From Zygaena filipendulae (taxonomy: Eukaryota; Arthropoda; Insecta; Lepidoptera; Zygaenidae), in the NCBI GenBank assembly GCA_907165275.2, contig OU015659.1, forward strand, positions 6,366,501 to 6,430,500: a stretch of 64,000 bases of DNA. Direction: 5' to 3'. Each line of letters opens with the position of its first letter. Positions within the stretch are counted from its first letter, which is position 1. The notes beneath the pieces were generated by a model. The model was not told where the DNA came from, did not search any database, and saw nothing but the letters and a program-made list of their open reading frames with translations. Made by a program: the position numbers and the translations under genes. This document shows positions 49,054 through 60,348 of the stretch, piece after piece.

Positions 49054-52000
49054 ATGCATTCATTCAAAATATTACTACCAATATTACCTTCTAGCTCTAA
49101 AAAGAATTATTTTAAAGGATTTATCAATATTTGTGAGCAATCAGTTACTATTTATGTTACAAATTTTTCTACAAATGATCCTATAGAAAACCTTGAACGC
49201 AAAGATACTGACCATGAAGGTGTCATGCATGGATTCTGTATGTGCTGCCAAAACAGAAAAATTGATAAAAACTTGCACAACTATTTTGTTTTGGACCAAC
49301 ATACAAATCCTCAAGTAGTCTGTCTATTTATCAACGGCAGAAAAGTGGATGAAACAGACAATTGTGTAATAATACTGTATGACTTAAATGAAATCAAGAG
49401 TTCAGAGACAGTATCCAGTCACACAGATATTTTTCTTAAACTGCATTCTTTATTACAAAATGAGATAACTCGAAAACAAGAAAAACACTTAGATGAGTCG
49501 ATTATTCTCAAACCACACTGGTTATTATCATCAATGCTTATCCAGCACTTATTAAATCATGTCCTTTTGATCAATTGGCTTTGGAAATCTATGAAAGTAG
49601 ACAGAAAAGTTTGTAGAATTTTTTACATACCTATTGTTGATGAGCATTGTGCAACAATATTAAAAAAAATACATTCAATTCACTAAAAATTCACAGGTGA
49701 TGATAAGGCAAGGAAATCTCATTATAGCAATTTTTATTGACATCATTTTAGGCTATATCATATTACAAATTGTTATACAGGATAAAAAGGAATTGGGTGT
49801 AATATTTACAAAAACCTTAGAGGTATATTTTTATTAAACCTTTAAGTGCATGTAGAGTGTATGTACTGAAAATGAATGTAAAAAAAACTATAATTGTTTT
49901 TACAGAAACTAGTTAACTCATTGTATTCATTGTTGAAGTGGTTAATGGGAGCCCCGGCAGGATTAAAACTAAATAATGCATTTAACAAAATGTTGGGGAA
50001 ATACTTCTCTTATCATATTCAACTTTGGTGGCTTTTTTTAGGTAAGGAATAATGTAAAACAAATAATTGGACACAATAATACTGTAATAATTCCATTCGT
50101 CATTGTTTTCAGATGTGTCAAGTGAAAAATTGGATATCATATTGAATTTTTATCACTGTTTAGGTTACTTGGGATTTACATTTCAGGCTGCAATTGTTTC
50201 TGATATGATATGTATAGCAACATTCCATTCATACTGTATTTATGTGTATGCTGCAAGGTGAATATTTATTATATAATTAGGTTGTTTATCAAACCTTTAA
50301 AAATCTGTGTTTTGGCATGACAGTATAAAATAACCTACCCAAACATATCTATGTAAGTATTATGCATTTAACTGTGAACTTTTAGCACAACAAGCTGTGC
50401 CATGTAGTAGGTCCACGGGTTCAAATATATGGTCTGTTCCTTGAAATCTTTATGATGTTGATTTTTTCTTCATTTTTTAGACTTTTCAATATCCAAATAT
50501 CTGGCTTAATAGCTCTACTGCGATTGTTTGTGGGTAGGAAATTCAATCCGTTAAGAGGCAGTATTGATTCTTGTGAATACACCAATCAAGAATTGTTTGT
50601 TGGTACAGTTGCATTTACAATTCTGCTGTTGCTGTTGCCCACTACTACTATGTATTATATTGTATTTACATTGGTAAGTTACTACACCTTCTTATAAATA
50701 GATTATATGTTTAACTTTTATTCTTAGTCACTACATAGTATAAAACAAAGTCGCTTTCTCTGTCCCTATGTATGCTTAAATCTTTAAAACTACACAACGG
50801 ATTTTGATGCGGTTTTCACCAATAGATAGAGTGATTGATGAGGAAGATTTTAACTATATTTTATCCTGGAATTCCCGCGGGAACTCCGAAATTACCGCGG
50901 GTCAAACCGCGCGGGTCAGCTAGTATTTAATAAAAATGTTTAATGTAATACAACATAATTATATCTGTGTATGGTGTCAGGTAAAATATTAACAACAAAC
51001 TTTGCCCCTTTTACTTTATTTTGCCCCATTTATTGTAGATCTTTTGAAGACCATCATCTTTGTAATACATACTGGTGTATGATCAACGTATGCGAGGATA
51101 AGAGCTCGAAAGCGCATTTTCATCTGACTTGCTTCAAATTTATCGTCACTGCTCAGCTCCTGTGTCTTAGCGTGATGTTATATAGCCTATAACCTGCACA
51201 GGAGCATGGACTACAATCGGACCAAGTTTGGTTAAAATCCCTACAGTAGTTTTTGTCCCATGCGTGCATATACAGACAGACAGACAGACAAAAAATTTAC
51301 TGATTGCATTTTTGGCATCAGTATCGATCACCATTCATCCTTCAATATTAATTTTGAATATACAGGAATATTTTTTATTCAGTGCGCAAACTTTTACAAA
51401 TTCAACTTAAAGGAGTTTTATTAAACAACAATTTTTATTTAGATAAGTCTTAATACAAAAAAATAAGTTATCGTGAACGAAAGATGTATACTTTGAAATT
51501 GATTCTATTTGTCGCCGCCACCGCTGCACGAGAGCGCTCTTTCGGGTAGGTATTTACGTGGGTTACAATCAATGTACCAATAGCTGATCGAGGTCTTTCA
51601 CCCCCGCTGCAACACCGTCGCATACCTACGCTGCACGGTGCGCGCGCCCATTGATATTATTTCTAATAGATAGTGTCCAGATATTGCCAATTTAAAGCTG
51701 GATAAAAAAATAAAAAAAATATATGTGAATGTGAAAATAAATGAAATGTGTTTTATAATTACTGATATTGAACCACCAAAATTTTTTTGCGCATTGCTTA
51801 AAAAATATTCCTGTATATTCAATGTACAGAATTTACCTCTCTACAGTTTTATTATAAGATAGGTAAAAATGAAATCTTTTTTTATAGAGCTACTAGAATT
51901 TTTTTAAGTCTTGTATTATATTATGCTTTATAGACTACTAGCTGTGCCCCGCGGTCAGTGTTGGCATTAATCGATTAATTTTTTAATCAATTAGTTAATT

Positions 52001-55000
52001 TGATTAATTTAAATCAGATTAAATTAATCATGATTAGAATTAATCACGATTAAAAAAGTAATCATAATCATGATTATTGACGTTAATCGTTAATCATAAT
52101 CATTAATTTGATTAACGTGATTAAAAACAAATACATCCATGTTATTAATTCTATGTAAAAGAAATGATGAAAAATAATGACACAGATTTTTTAAAATATT
52201 GTTAATTATTATTCAAAGAACAAACAAAAAAATAATCTCTAACGTTCAAATACACTGAATTCTAGTTTTGAAGTAGTCATTTTCAATCAACCTAAGTACC
52301 TCCAATTTTTACAATATTTCTGATTTCTTGATGTTCAAGTTACCTACATATTTTCATAACTAATCTTTTTTCAAATAAATCATCAGATAATTTATGTGCC
52401 CTAGGTTTATTTAGCATACTAGCTGTGCCCCGCGGTTTTACACGCGCTAAAGGTTTTTATACAACAACTTTTTTTCCTGACATCCGATTTCAATGAAACA
52501 AAACCTATATGTAGCTCCAGGCTATGCTTAATCCACCTGTGAAAACTGAATGACAATCTGTTTAGTAGATTCGGAGATTATCGCGAACAGACAGACAGAC
52601 AGACAGAAAAGAATTATTAAAAACTTTTTTTTGTGCTTGGTTACTTACTCTTCTTTTGTCACTATTTATATTAATATTCAATGTACAGAATCGAGGATTC
52701 TACTCTATTTTTCTATTTTATTATAGAAGATACATAGTTGAATAGTCTTTTGGATTAAATCGGTATTTTGTTATTTGTATCTTTTTAGCGCAGGGCATTT
52801 TGGTATTTTTTTAAGTTGGTTTAATTTTTTTTATTTTTAACCGACTTCCCAAAAAAGAGGAAGTTCTCAATTCGACGCGTATGTTTTTTTTTATGTTTGT
52901 TACCTCATAACTTTCGACTGCGTGAACCGATTTTGATGATTCTTTTTTCGTTTAAAAGAGTATACTCCCACTTAAGTCCCATTGCTACCAAGTCGGGATC
53001 TGATGATGGGATCTTGGAGAAATCGAGGGAAATCTTAAAAAAATAAATATACACCTATAGCGATTTGGGTATTTTTTATAGTAAATCGTTCATTTGCTTT
53101 CGGTAAGCACAATTTGAAGAAGTGAAACTGATGATGATGTCCACAGCAGATGGTCATCGGAACTAACTACTAAACAATAATACGTATTTCACGGGTTCCG
53201 ATTGGAGCGATTTGGAAAATTGTTTTTTTTTTGTTTGAAAGGGGATACTTGCAAATTGGTACCTTTTCACCAAGTCAGGATTTGATGGGATCTTGGAGAA
53301 ATCGAGGGAAATCTTTAAAATTTACAGGCACATCTATGGCGATTTGGGCAGTTTTTGTGGTAAATCATTTGTTTGGTTTCGGAAAGCAAAATTTGAAGAA
53401 GTGGAACTGATGATGAAGACCACAGATGGTTATGGGAACTACTCTACTAAGTCGGTGACAAACCAAATACGGAGTAGATGTGTAGTTGAGCCAAATCCAC
53501 TCCCGCCACGAGCTCGTCGTGAGCAGAGCAAACTAAGTGGGCAGAACAAGCGGGCTTGGCACCGAATTCAAACCGATCAGTGGCAGCACAAACTAATAAT
53601 AATATTACGTGTATTTTTGTGTTTTGGATTAAATCGGTATTTTGTTATTTTAAGTGTTGTGTTTTTGGAAGTCTGTTTTAATTTTTTTGTTAAAATTTTG
53701 TTTATGCGCTTTTAAGTGGGCTGGTTTATAATTTATCTAAGTGACAACACAACAAATCTAAGTAACCTTTTACAAAATATTGCTTTTCCCGATGCAGGGA
53801 CGTTAATAATTGAGGAGTTCTCCTGCTACTCCACCATCAGCACAACTTCACCATGCATTGTAACAAATAAATTGCTTAGCAAGTATTTCAGAATAATCGA
53901 ATCGCAAACTGTGAAATTGTATTTAATATTCAGTACTTCAGTAATTCCGGTAACAATCTATAGTATTCATCATCAGTTCCACTTCATCAATTAGTGATTG
54001 TCGAAAAAAAAAAAATGAACATCGTGTTGGTACTCAAACTTCTTGATTTCGTGTTGTCTGTGATCACGTGGTCAAATTTTCAAAGGCTTATATCTCCGAA
54101 ACTATGAGGCGCAGACCCATCGTGTTGGTACTCAATCCTCTTGTTTTCGTGTTGTCTATGTGATCACGTGATCAAATTTTCAAAGGCTTATATCTTCGAA
54201 ACTATGAAGCGCAGACCCATCGTGTTGGTACTCTAACTTCTTGTTTTCGTGTTGTCTATGTGATCACGTGATCAAATTTTTAAAAGCTCATATCACGGAA
54301 ACTATGAGGCGCAGACCCATCGTGTTGGTACTCAAACTTCTTGTTTTCGTGTTGTCTATGTGATCACGTGATCAAATTTTCAAAGGCTTATATCTCCGAA
54401 ACTATGAGGCGCAGACCCATCGTGTTGGTACTCAAACTTCTTGTTTTCGTGTTGTCTATGTGATCACGTGATCAAATTTTTAAAAGCTCATATTACGGAA
54501 ACTATGAGGCGCAGACCCATCGTGTTGGTACTCAAACTGCTTGTTTCCGTATTGTCTATGTGATCACGTGGTCAAATTTTCAAAGGCTTATATCTCCGAA
54601 ACTATGATGCGCAGACCCATCGTGTTGGTACTCAAACTTCTTGTTTTCGTGTTGTCTATGTCTATGTGATATAAGCTTTTAAAAATTTGATCACGTGATC
54701 GCATAGACAACACGAAAACAAGAAGTTTGAGTACCAACACGATGGGTCTGGGATTCGTAGTTTCCGAGATATAAGGTTTTGAAAATTTGACCACGTGATC
54801 ACATAGACATCACGAAAACAAGAAGTTTGAGTACCAACACGATGGGTCTGCGCCTCATAGTTTCGGAGATATAAGCCTTTGAAAATTTGACCACGTGATC
54901 ACATAGAAAACACGGAAACAAGCAGTTTGAGTACCAACACGATGGGTCTGGGATTCGTAGTTTCTGAGATATAAGCTTTTGAAAATTTAACCACGTGATC

Positions 55001-57423
55001 ACATAGACAACACGAAAACAATAAGTTTGAGTACCAACACGATGGGTCTGGGACTCGTAGTTTCCGAAATATAAGCCTTTGAAAATTTGACCACGTGATC
55101 ACATAGACAACACGGAAACAAGAAGTTTGAGTACCAACACGATGGGTCTGCGCCTCATAGTTTCCGTAATATGAGCTTTTAAAAATTTGATCACGTGATC
55201 ACATAGACAACACGAAAACAAGAAGTTTGAGTACCAACACGATGGGTCTGCGCCTCATAGTTTCGGAGATATAAGCCTTTGAAAATTTGATCACTTGATC
55301 ACATAGACAACACGAAAACAAGAAGTTTGAGTACCAACACGATGGGTCTGCGCCTCATAGTTTCCGTGATATGAGCTTTTAAAAATTTGATCACGTGATC
55401 ACATAGACAACACGAAAAAAAGAAGTTTGAGTACCAACACGATGGGTCTGCGCATCATAGTTTCGAAGATATAATCCTTTGAAAATTTGATCACGTGATC
55501 ACATAGACATCACGAAAACGAGAAGTTTGAGTACCAACACGATGGGTCTGCACCTCATAGTTTCGGAGATATAAGCCTTTGAAAATTTGACCACGTTATC
55601 ACATAGACAACACGAAATCAAGAAGTTTGAGTACCAACACGATGGGTCTGCGCCTCATAGTTTCCGAGATATGAGCTTTTAAAAATTTGATCACGTGATC
55701 ACATAGACAACACTAAAATAAGAAGTTTGAGTACCAACACGATGGGTCTGCGCCTCATAGTTTCGGAGATAATAAGTTTTTGAAAATTTTACCACGTGAT
55801 CACAATCAGCGGACAACTAAATGAAACGAGTGTGTACATACTCGCTCTCGCCAGGATCGCTCGGGGTATCTCGGCGAATGTGAATAGTCGATAGATAGAT
55901 AGATAGATAGATAGATTTATTTATTTCGCTTTAACATCATTAACAGTATATACATGATATACACAGTGTATAAAAAACACACCAAACCGACACCCCTCGA
56001 CTTGGCTTCGAACGTGCTTCGGCCCTTGGTCGTGACTGAGCAATGAGCATACACCTGCCTCGGCCGAGGCATGTCTACACGGACCCCACAGTCAGTCGTT
56101 TGCCGAGCGAAGCCTGCCTCGCACGGCAAACGACCGACTGCTCACCCGATCCGACCCGGTTGGCTCGGCTTATTCTTACCCCTTGGCCACAGTCCTGGCG
56201 GCGGCGGTCGCGGCGGCGGCAGCGGCAAAAACCGTTTTTGCCGCTGCCGCCGCCGCCACCGCCGCCGCCGAGTCTGTGGCGCCGCCCTTGCGAGCTCGCC
56301 CGAGACAGGCGTATGCTCCCCCTTCAAATAAATTAAATAAATAAATACGTAGTTATTAGTTAATCAAACAATCAAATTAACGATTAATGATTGTGATTAA
56401 TAATCTTAATCATTTTAAATCTGATTATGATTAATTAATCTTAATCAAATTTTTTGATTATGATTTTTAATCATTAATTTTTAATCGTTAATCAGATTAA
56501 CTTTGGGCCAACACTGCCCGCGGTGTCACCCGCGTGAGTTTCGGAGTTCCCGCGGGAATTCCGGGATGAAAAATAGATAGTAGCCGATTCTCAGACCTAC
56601 TGAATATGCATAAAAAATTTCATGAGAATCGGTCAAGCCGTTTCGGAGGAGTATGGGAACGAACATTGTGACACGAGAATTTTATATATTAGATAGTCTA
56701 TACGTTATATTAATAAAAAGTTATTTTTCAGTTTAGGCTTTTGTCCTTGATGACGCAATCGACACTAGCAAAGTTAATATATTTTATTAAAACACTACCA
56801 GCGTACGTGACGACTTTGTGGCTAATCAAGTCACCCAAAGTGGCAGGTAAACTGACGAATAAAATATACTATTTGAATGAGCATGATGACTAAATTTAAA
56901 TTTTTAGTCCGTCTTGATGATTAATAAAAAATATTGGACAAGTAGGTATTTTCCCTTTTTTACGTAGGTACCTAATCAAAAAATAACGACGATACAATAT
57001 TGAGTTGAAATTCCGTGTGACGTCACACCTTAGTAAATTATGTTTATACGTTATGACGGACGTCGCGATTTTCCACTTCTAAATTTTTAAGCGTTTTATC
57101 TAGGTATTTTTTTAATAATTCAAAAAAGCGAAAAATAGGTACGTGTCTATTATTTTTATACGGACTAAATATAATTTTGATTTTATATACCTTGTCATCA
57201 TGCCCATTGTATTTATACCTACTACATAAATGTCTTTTTTGCAGGCAATATTATGATGGAGACTGTCAATGAAGATGCACCACAACTAATTTTAAGAGTA
57301 AAGTTGATTTGTAAGCCTGTTCACGATTTGGTTAATAATTATAAACCTCCAGTTGAAGCGCCAAAACAAGCTGAATGGACTTGTCTTCTTTCCAATGTGT
57401 TAACGGGAAATCAAATTATTTAA
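49054..57423 (+). CDS. PIG-Q / GPI1, subunit of the GPI N-acetylglucosaminyltransferase
   Basis: Seven exons: 49054 to about 49596 (or 49608), 49697-49822, 49906-50041, 50113-50257, 50481-50673, 56732-56846 and 57245-57423. They total 478 or 482 aa. PIG-Q stabilises the ER enzyme that starts GPI-anchor synthesis by adding GlcNAc to phosphatidylinositol. Hallmarks are [80 protein letters not shown] and [20 protein letters not shown]. The start [12 protein letters not shown] matches the family N-terminus. Several membrane helices lie in exons 2-6. The exon 1 donor is uncertain: both AAA|GTAGAC and AAA|GTTTGT keep phase, and the frame runs on to a stop at 49684 if unspliced. Intron 5 is 6058 bp and holds nested transposons. 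Confidence 0.93.
50760..50927 (+). mobile_element. Helitron-like 3' part in PIGQ intron 5
   Basis: GGAATTCCCGCGGGAACTCC, then GGTCAAACCGCGCGGGTCAGCTAG|T. The 3' end is intact and the 5' end is not identified. Confidence 0.6.
52420..52610 (-). repeat. Helitron-like fragment inside the hAT-like element
   Basis: ACTAGCTGTGCCCCGCGGTT at the left is the reverse 3' end of the family, and an (ACAG)n run lies at 52590-52605. Another nested layer. Confidence 0.55.
52840..53710. repeat. CCGACTTCC repeat family, copy 2
   Basis: Starts AACCGACTTCCCAAAAAAG and carries the GGGATCTTGGAGAAATCGAG block twice (about 53005 and 53290). It ends with the hairpin arm known from 8658-8817 (ATTCAAACCGATCAGTGG ... 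GTGTTTTTGGAAGTC). Only one arm is present here, so the long hairpin seen in copy 1 is missing. Confidence 0.7.
53716..53999. repeat. Inverted piece of the CCGACTTCC family
   Basis: TTTTCCCGATGCAGGGACGT and ATTGAGGAGTTCTCCTGCTA match the reverse complement of 8255-8400, so part of the family lies here in opposite orientation. The 92-aa frame is repeat-derived. Confidence 0.55.
54020..55803. repeat. Inverted satellite: 18 units of 100 bp
   Basis: Seven units run forward (anchor CGTGTTGGTA at 54022, 54121, 54221 and so on to 54621). Eleven run in reverse complement (anchor ACCAACACGA at 54733, 54833 and so on to 55733). The period is exactly 100 bp. Nearly every unit carries GATCACGTGATC or a one-base variant, and AAACTATGAGGCGCAGACCC. 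Two unit types (with CAAAGGCTTATATC or TAAAAGCTCATATC) tend to alternate, giving a 200-bp higher order. The turnaround is at about 54655-54675. Frames on both strands are by-products of the repeat. Confidence 0.95.
55886..55916. repeat. (TAGA)n microsatellite
   Basis: GATAGATAGATAGATAGATA followed by an ATTTATTT tail. Confidence 0.9.
56040..56330. repeat. GC-rich block with palindromes
   Basis: Centred near 56232 is GGCAAAAACCGTTTTTGCC, flanked on both sides by GCGGCGGCAGC and GCTGCCGCCGC, a palindrome of over 40 bases that continues imperfectly in CGG repeats. Just before it, CAGTCGTTTGCCG pairs with CGGCAAACGACCGACTG. High GC is unlike anything nearby. The proline/arginine-rich frames here are artefacts. 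Confidence 0.75.
56879..57205. repeat. MITE family A, copy 6, in the last PIGQ intron
   Basis: GCATGATGACTAAATTTAAA at the left pairs with TTTTATATACCTTGTCATCATGC at the right. The core is ATTCCGTGTGACGTCAC. It ends 39 bp before the last PIGQ exon, so it includes much of the branch-point region. Confidence 0.75.
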
Positions 57424-57720
57424 ATACAATAATTACCACTTAATACTTTTAAATCGAGTCGGAAGTGAGATATTATGATGATGCACCTAAAAAGTGTACG
57501 CTGTCTGATAGCAGTGATAGCACGAAGAAAAATAATTTAGTTTTAGTCCACGTACTGTAGATTACACCAACTAGGTACTATAGAAATATACGATAATATC
57601 TCTATGTAGTTTATTTCGGTACTCTACGTACCTACTACTTCTTAATGGGACTATAAGCGTCGGCAAAATGGTGATTTAGGTAATTGAGCTTGTATGTATG
57701 TATGTATAAAGAATTAACAA

Positions 57721-57726
57721 AATAAA
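57721..57726 (+). terminator. Candidate PIGQ polyadenylation signal
   Basis: The first clear AATAAA past the stop codon, about 300 bp downstream. Confidence 0.45.
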
Positions 57727-59606
57727 TGCTATGAACTGAATATTTTAATTATGAATTTCACATAAAAACTATTGGTCTTCATATTGTGAGTACAGTCGTT
57801 TATAAAAGTTAGAGGAAATTTTACAGACATTACTATCCCAGTTACTACAACCATTTTCCATGCGTAAAAAATAAAATAATATAATAAATCAGCGTTTTAT
57901 AAATGAACCTATTTTGTATTAAACCTAAAAGAAAACATCAATCAGTTCATAATTTTATACCTTGGAGGTATTTTCGAAAATAAAAACTATAATCAATAAT
58001 ACATTCTCATTTTAGAAACAAACTAAATTAATTAGGATAAGATCCTAAATGTTGTCATTTTAAAATTTAAAATACCCAACTACAGCACAGGCCATGCGTG
58101 TGAACAGTTCAGTTGATTACCAAATACACATTACAATCTTACTCTACTTATTAGTAAGTACAGTTATTTGCAAGTCCATACAGAGGCTAAAATCGCGTGC
58201 ACTCTACAGAATTTTCTCACATTGAAAAACTACCTTTAGGTTCAAAATATTTCAAACTAATTGTTTTAGATGATGCGGGCGACTTGTATTTTTATTATGG
58301 ACTTTTGCAAATGACCGTACGTCACACGAGTGGACTTCTATACAAATTATCGAGTAAGGCAAACGTCGCGTCGCCGATGATGAAGGCATCGAACTATCAA
58401 CTTCATAGACCGCGATTAAGTGCGTACCTACCTACTTTAAATCTTTGATTTGACTGTCGAATATTTTTGATGTGATATGGTTAATTTGGAAAAAAAAGAA
58501 AACATTAGTCATTACATCCTATCTATTTAAGATACCGTAACTATATGCGTAATTATGAGGTTTTACTATTGCTAAACTTAGTTACAAAATCATATTACTA
58601 TCGTTTTGTATGTTCAATACTTAAAATTGCTCACACTGCCTAGTAATTATTATTAATAATAACACAAGTAATATAATATATTTCTAATTATGATGCACAA
58701 AAATGAGTTTACATAGTTATACCAAAAATAAAATTTGCGAGCAAAGTTTGTATTTATTTAAAGCTATCAATAAAATTACTATAAAATAGTTAGAAATTTT
58801 GTTTAAGGTAAAGGACCTGAGTCACTATGATCAACATTCCTTGCCCATAACGCGAGTGCCTGTAACGTAATCTTTACGCCGTTACTATTATAAATCCACA
58901 GTGTGTTTGTTACGCTTTCACGCCTTAACGGCTCAACCGATCACCATGAAATTTTATATACACGTTGCCAGAAGTACCGAGAAGGACATAGGGTACTTTT
59001 AAACCAGCTAGTAATATATACGTTTTCTTTGTATTGTGACGGGGGCGACACAATTTTTGTTGCGCGTTATTGTGGCTCGGCGTGTTATGTATGTATACGT
59101 ACTTGTACATAGTGCATCAGAGCCAAGGTTTGCAAACCTTTCCTGCAGTGGGATTAAACTGTTGAGATATCATCTCGGTTTGGTTTTATGAGGCTACTAA
59201 ACTTTAGCTCGGCGCCTTTTTAATAAAACAGTGCATCCCACTGAATATTACGATATAAGTATTTTAAGTATTTTTTAACTTATAAAATCTGTATTGCTAA
59301 CAACTTCATATTTTATTTATTTACATAAAGATAGATCTTTAAAAATATTTTTGACTGCCAATACGTTATATAATATTAATTATTACCTATAAGCTGAGTG
59401 AAACACTCTTGCTTCCATTTTAGTAAATTAAATAAAGAAGTAGTTATAGATAAAAAACTAAAAATGAGATTATGCTACATATTTCATGGGAATTTACACC
59501 GAAAACCGTTTAGATTTTTTTTTAAGGATACATTGTAATTTAAATGTATACATATATGTACATGTTGAGTAAATAGTAAGTAACACGTTAGGCAAGAGTA
59601 GAATCT
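57727..59606. other. Intergenic DNA with an eroded Helitron-like fragment
   Basis: At 58895-59012, GTTACGCTTTCACGCCTTAA ... ACCAGCTAG|T is a decayed Helitron-like copy. Frames at 58197 and 58903 lack family features. Nothing else recognised. Confidence 0.4.
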
Positions 59607-59731
59607 TAGGCCCATATTAAAAACGCTACTCGCCTTTCATTTGTTTTCTTTATTTTCCAGCGCAATGAGCGAGACAAGCAATATTTGAAATGGGATGGGC
59701 GCTCGAGAAGCGTTTGTTAATACGGGCCTTA
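59607..59731. repeat. Small hairpin element, TAGGCCCATATT ends
   Basis: Left TAGGCCCATATTAAAAACGC and right GCGTTTGTTAATACGGGCCTTA pair. It shares the TTTTC-CAGC-AATGAGC centre with 25353-25493. Confidence 0.65.
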
Positions 59732-60171
59732 GTGTCGAAAATAATTCGCTAGTAAGGGTTAAACTTTATTTGAGAAACCTAAACGGCGAATGCTTTTTTT
59801 ATTTTAGGCTTGAGAGAAACACTGAAGCTATAGTCCGTTGGCTAGGATGCAATAAGATTGATTATAAATTAGAATGTGAATAATAATTATTTATGCTAGT
59901 CTTTCCATCGCCTTAACTACTAATGATAAGAACTCAAAATTGCAATTATAATTATCGACTCGAGCCGTTTCTAATTGGATGAATAAATTGTAGCTTAATA
60001 ATATTTTTATCACTATGTTAATTTTACCTGGCAATTCTTACAGATTAGGTTAATAAACAAAATGGTTGTATGCAAAAACGAAGTGGATTATATATTGTGC
60101 ACCACCTACTTCGTTTATGCGTACCAAGGTTCGAAAATGCAACCAACACGACGACCACGATATCAATATTT
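59732..60171. other. Intergenic AT-rich DNA
   Basis: No gene or element recognised. Confidence 0.35.
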
Positions 60172-60348
60172 AGCGCTAGTTCAGACACGGCGAATACCGC
60201 GCGATTATAGAATCGCATGGAAATCGCGCGGGTCTTATTTATATGAGTTATTTAGTGATCGTTCAGACATAACCGCGCGGTTAATCAATTGCGGGTTCAA
60301 ACCGCGCGATTAGTAAACGCGCGGTTCCCGCATGTCTGAACTAGCGCT
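60172..60348. repeat. Foldback MITE with CGCGCGGTT repeats
   Basis: AGCGCTAGTTCAGACA at the left is exactly matched by TGTCTGAACTAGCGCT at the right. Inside, ACCGCGCG/CGCGCGG words and GTTCAGACATAACCGCGCG recur. It is 177 bp. The 83-aa frame that crosses it is not a gene. Confidence 0.85.

Larger units (their letters stand above)
51956..56516. mobile_element. hAT-like non-autonomous element, 8-bp target duplication
   Basis: The ends are CAGTGTTGGC at 51956 and GGCCAACACTG ending at 56516. They are flanked by CCCGCGGT on both sides (51948-51955 and 56517-56524). An 8-bp duplication with CAGNGTTGGC-type ends is the hAT signature. Both subterminal zones (51966-52145 and 56350-56505) are dense in ATTAAT/GATTAA words. 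No transposase frame is visible. The 4561-bp interior holds a CCGACTTCC-family copy, the 18-unit inverted satellite, a TAGA microsatellite and a GC-rich palindrome. Confidence 0.8.
51938..56693 (-). mobile_element. Reverse Helitron-like element split by a 4.6-kb insertion
   Basis: Read on the minus strand, it begins A|TCTAATATATAAAATTCTC (56693) and ends GGCACAGCTAG|T at 51938. The body is interrupted at CCCGCGGT by the hAT-like element 51956-56516. Removing the insert and one copy of the 8-bp duplication restores the usual family junction CCCCGCGGT-GTCACCCGCG. Confidence 0.75.

Noticed and set aside
49609..49686. PIGQ exon 1 reading to the stop at 49684
   Set aside because: The family continues into exon 2 ([20 protein letters not shown]), so a donor must be used before the stop.
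54588..55102. Overlapping 67-68 aa minus-strand frames with similar sequences
   Set aside because: They come from the 100-bp satellite read in one frame every 300 bp; no start context or family match.
54020..55803. CRISPR-like array
   Set aside because: The whole 100-bp unit repeats without unique spacers, the array is inverted, and the genome is eukaryotic.
56043..56336. Proline/arginine-rich frames near 56100-56330
   Set aside because: Both strands and several frames are open because of CGG repeats and a palindrome.
60062..60313. 83-aa frame
   Set aside because: Most of it lies in a foldback MITE; no coding signature.
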